Part shown: positions 5,690-6,902 of the stretch, one piece after another
Layout: every line of letters begins with the position of its first letter
How positions within the stretch are numbered: the stretch's first letter is position 1
Source: Pseudorhodobacter antarcticus
GTDB taxonomy: Bacteria > Pseudomonadota > Alphaproteobacteria > Rhodobacterales > Rhodobacteraceae
Direction of reading: 5' to 3'
NCBI GenBank assembly: GCA_945897655.1
Contig: CAMDHB010000195.1
Span: 1-6,902 of the forward strand
Length of the DNA: 6,902 nucleotides
Notes under the pieces: generated by a model
Seen by the model: only the letters and a program-made list of their open reading frames with translations
The model's database searches: none
Told to the model about the DNA's origin: nothing
Made by a program: the position numbers and the translations under genes

Positions 5690-5708
5690 GATGGGCGGAT
5701 CGCCCATC
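5690..5708 (-). repeat. Hairpin of eight perfect pairs between tuf stop and terminator
   Basis: GATGGGCG and CGCCCATC pair exactly around a three-base loop. No T-run follows, so it is not itself a terminator. It may protect the tuf mRNA 3' end. The GTAGGATGGGC...GCCCATC pattern resembles short palindromic elements scattered between genes in Rhodobacterales genomes, which I recall but cannot verify here; the outer arms are imperfect. Confidence 0.55.
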
Positions 5709-5717
5709 CTACAAGTC

Positions 5718-6893
5718 TTAGGCGAGGATCTTGGACACGACGCCTGCGCCGACGGTGCGGCCGCCTTCGCGGATGGCGAAGCGCAGTTTTTCTTCCATGG
5801 CGATGGGGGCGATCAGTTCGACGTTGAACTTCAGGTTGTCGCCCGGCATCACCATTTCGGTGCCTTCCGGCAGTTGCACGGTCCCGGTCACGTCCGTCGT
5901 GCGGAAGTAGAATTGCGGACGGTAGTTCGCAAAGAACGGGGTGTGGCGGCCGCCTTCTTCCTTGGTCAGGATATAGGCTTCAGCTTCGAACTTGGTGTGC
6001 GGTGCCACCGACTTCGGCTTGCACAGCACCTGGCCACGCTCGACGCCGTCACGGTCGATGCCGCGCAGCAGGACGCCGACGTTGTCGCCAGCCTCGCCAC
6101 GGTCCAGCAGTTTGCGGAACATTTCCACACCGGTGCAGATCGACTTCTTCGTGGCATGAATGCCAACGATTTCAACTTCTTCACCGACGTTGATCACGCC
6201 ACGCTCGATACGACCGGTCACAACCGTACCACGGCCGGAAATCGAGAAAACGTCCTCGATCGGCAGCAGGAAGGGCTGGTCCACGGCGCGGGCCGGGGTC
6301 GGGATATACTCGTCAACGGCCTTCAGCAGGGCGCGGACCGAGTTTTCGCCGATGTCCGGACGCTGGCCGATCATCGCCTGGTGGGCCGAGCCCTTGATGA
6401 TCGGAATGTCGTCGCCGGGGTATTCATAGGAGGACAGAAGCTCGCGCACTTCCATTTCCACCAGTTCCAGCAGTTCTTCGTCGTCGACCAGGTCGACCTT
6501 GTTCATGTACACAACCATGTACGGAATGCCGACCTGACGGCCAAGCAGGATGTGCTCGCGCGTCTGGGGCATCGGGCCGTCCGAGGCCGCCACAACCAGG
6601 ATAGCGCCGTCCATCTGCGCCGCACCGGTGATCATGTTCTTCACATAGTCGGCGTGGCCGGGGCAGTCGACGTGGGCGTAGTGACGGCTTTCCGTCTCGT
6701 ATTCCACATGCGCGGTCGAGATCGTGATCCCGCGAGCCCGCTCTTCCGGCGCACCGTCGATCTGGTCATAGGCGCGGAATTCGCCGAAATACTTGGTGAT
6801 CGCCGCGGTCAGCGTCGTCTTGCCGTGGTCAACGTGGCCGATCGTGCCAATGTTGACATGCGGTTTGTTGCGTTCAAACTTTGCCTTACCCAT
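5718..6893 (-). CDS. tuf: Elongation factor Tu
   Basis: The product is 391 residues, a normal bacterial EF-Tu length. As GTPase it carries aminoacyl-tRNA to the ribosomal A site in the cytoplasm. ATG 6893 (MGKAKFERNKPHVNIGTIG) is the usual family start; an in-frame GTG at 6902 adds three residues and has no support. Visible motifs are G1 GHVDHGKT at 19-26, the switch I RGITI at 54-58, G3 DCPGH at 77-81 and G4 NKVD at 131-134. G5 reads GSAH at 168-171, where SAL is usual. Domain 2 begins near 206 (QPFLLPIEDVFSISGRGTVV) and domain 3 contains GGRHTPFFANYRPQFYFRTT (314-333). The C-terminus is VGAGVVSKILA. The gene is intact and ends before a strong terminator. The ribosome binding site and promoter lie beyond the window. 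Whether this is the only tuf copy cannot be told; alphaproteobacteria often have two. Confidence 0.98.
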   Translation of the reverse strand: MGKAKFERNKPHVNIGTIGHVDHGKTTLTAAITKYFGEFRAYDQIDGAPEERARGITISTAHVEYETESRHYAHVDCPGHADYVKNMITGAAQMDGAILVVAASDGPMPQTREHILLGRQVGIPYMVVYMNKVDLVDDEELLELVEMEVRELLSSYEYPGDDIPIIKGSAHQAMIGQRPDIGENSVRALLKAVDEYIPTPARAVDQPFLLPIEDVFSISGRGTVVTGRIERGVINVGEEVEIVGIHATKKSICTGVEMFRKLLDRGEAGDNVGVLLRGIDRDGVERGQVLCKPKSVAPHTKFEAEAYILTKEEGGRHTPFFANYRPQFYFRTTDVTGTVQLPEGTEMVMPGDNLKFNVELIAPIAMEEKLRFAIREGGRTVGAGVVSKILA

Positions 6894-6902
6894 CTGGGTC
6901 AC

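Noticed and set aside
1..6902. CRISPR array, insertion sequence or toxin-antitoxin pair
   Set aside because: No regularly spaced direct repeats, no terminal inverted repeats with a transposase and no small overlapping gene pair of that kind were seen.

Overview
The window looks like chromosomal DNA of a high-GC alphaproteobacterium, most likely of the Rhodobacterales/Rhodobacteraceae. The EF-Tu sequence is alphaproteobacterial in character. Codons are GC-rich at the third position. The main operon resembles clusters that accompany PQQ-dependent alcohol oxidation in methylotrophs, pseudomonads and Rhodobacteraceae. The assignment rests on protein recognition, not on a database search.

Left part (1-3948). 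A truncated periplasmic binding protein of the NitT/TauT (NMT1-like) type reads leftward out of the window from position 441. A ~166 bp divergent control region follows, with two short perfect dyads and candidate promoters in both directions. Reading rightward from 608 is a tight four-gene operon. It encodes an exported cupredoxin-like protein that has lost most copper ligands, an exported seven-bladed YVTN beta-propeller protein, an exported ABC substrate-binding protein of the PQQ-associated family, and an ABC-2 type permease (PedC family). The last three correspond in type to PedA2, PedA1 and PedC of Pseudomonas, and to Lut proteins of Methylobacterium, which are linked to lanthanide uptake for lanthanide-dependent alcohol dehydrogenases. 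The ATPase expected with this set is absent from the window, and the binding-protein and permease genes overlap where it might have been.

Middle (3935-5001). A leftward gene for an unrecognised protein with one membrane helix at each end and a soluble domain between converges on the operon, with the two stop regions overlapping by 14 bp. Between its start and the tRNA lie about 257 bp without a convincing gene.

Right part (5002-6902), all leftward: tRNA-Trp(CCA), an exported staphylococcal-nuclease-like protein, a strong intrinsic terminator, and a complete tuf gene for EF-Tu. The tuf/tRNA-Trp association is an ancient translation-gene neighbourhood, but the usual next genes (secE, nusG) are not there. 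The alcohol-oxidation accessory locus and the unknown membrane protein occupy that side instead.

Inferred working model: the operon's exported proteins capture a ligand, possibly a lanthanide ion or something related to the quinoprotein, and hand it to the permease, which must be energised by an ATPase encoded elsewhere. The right-hand genes are housekeeping and functionally unrelated.
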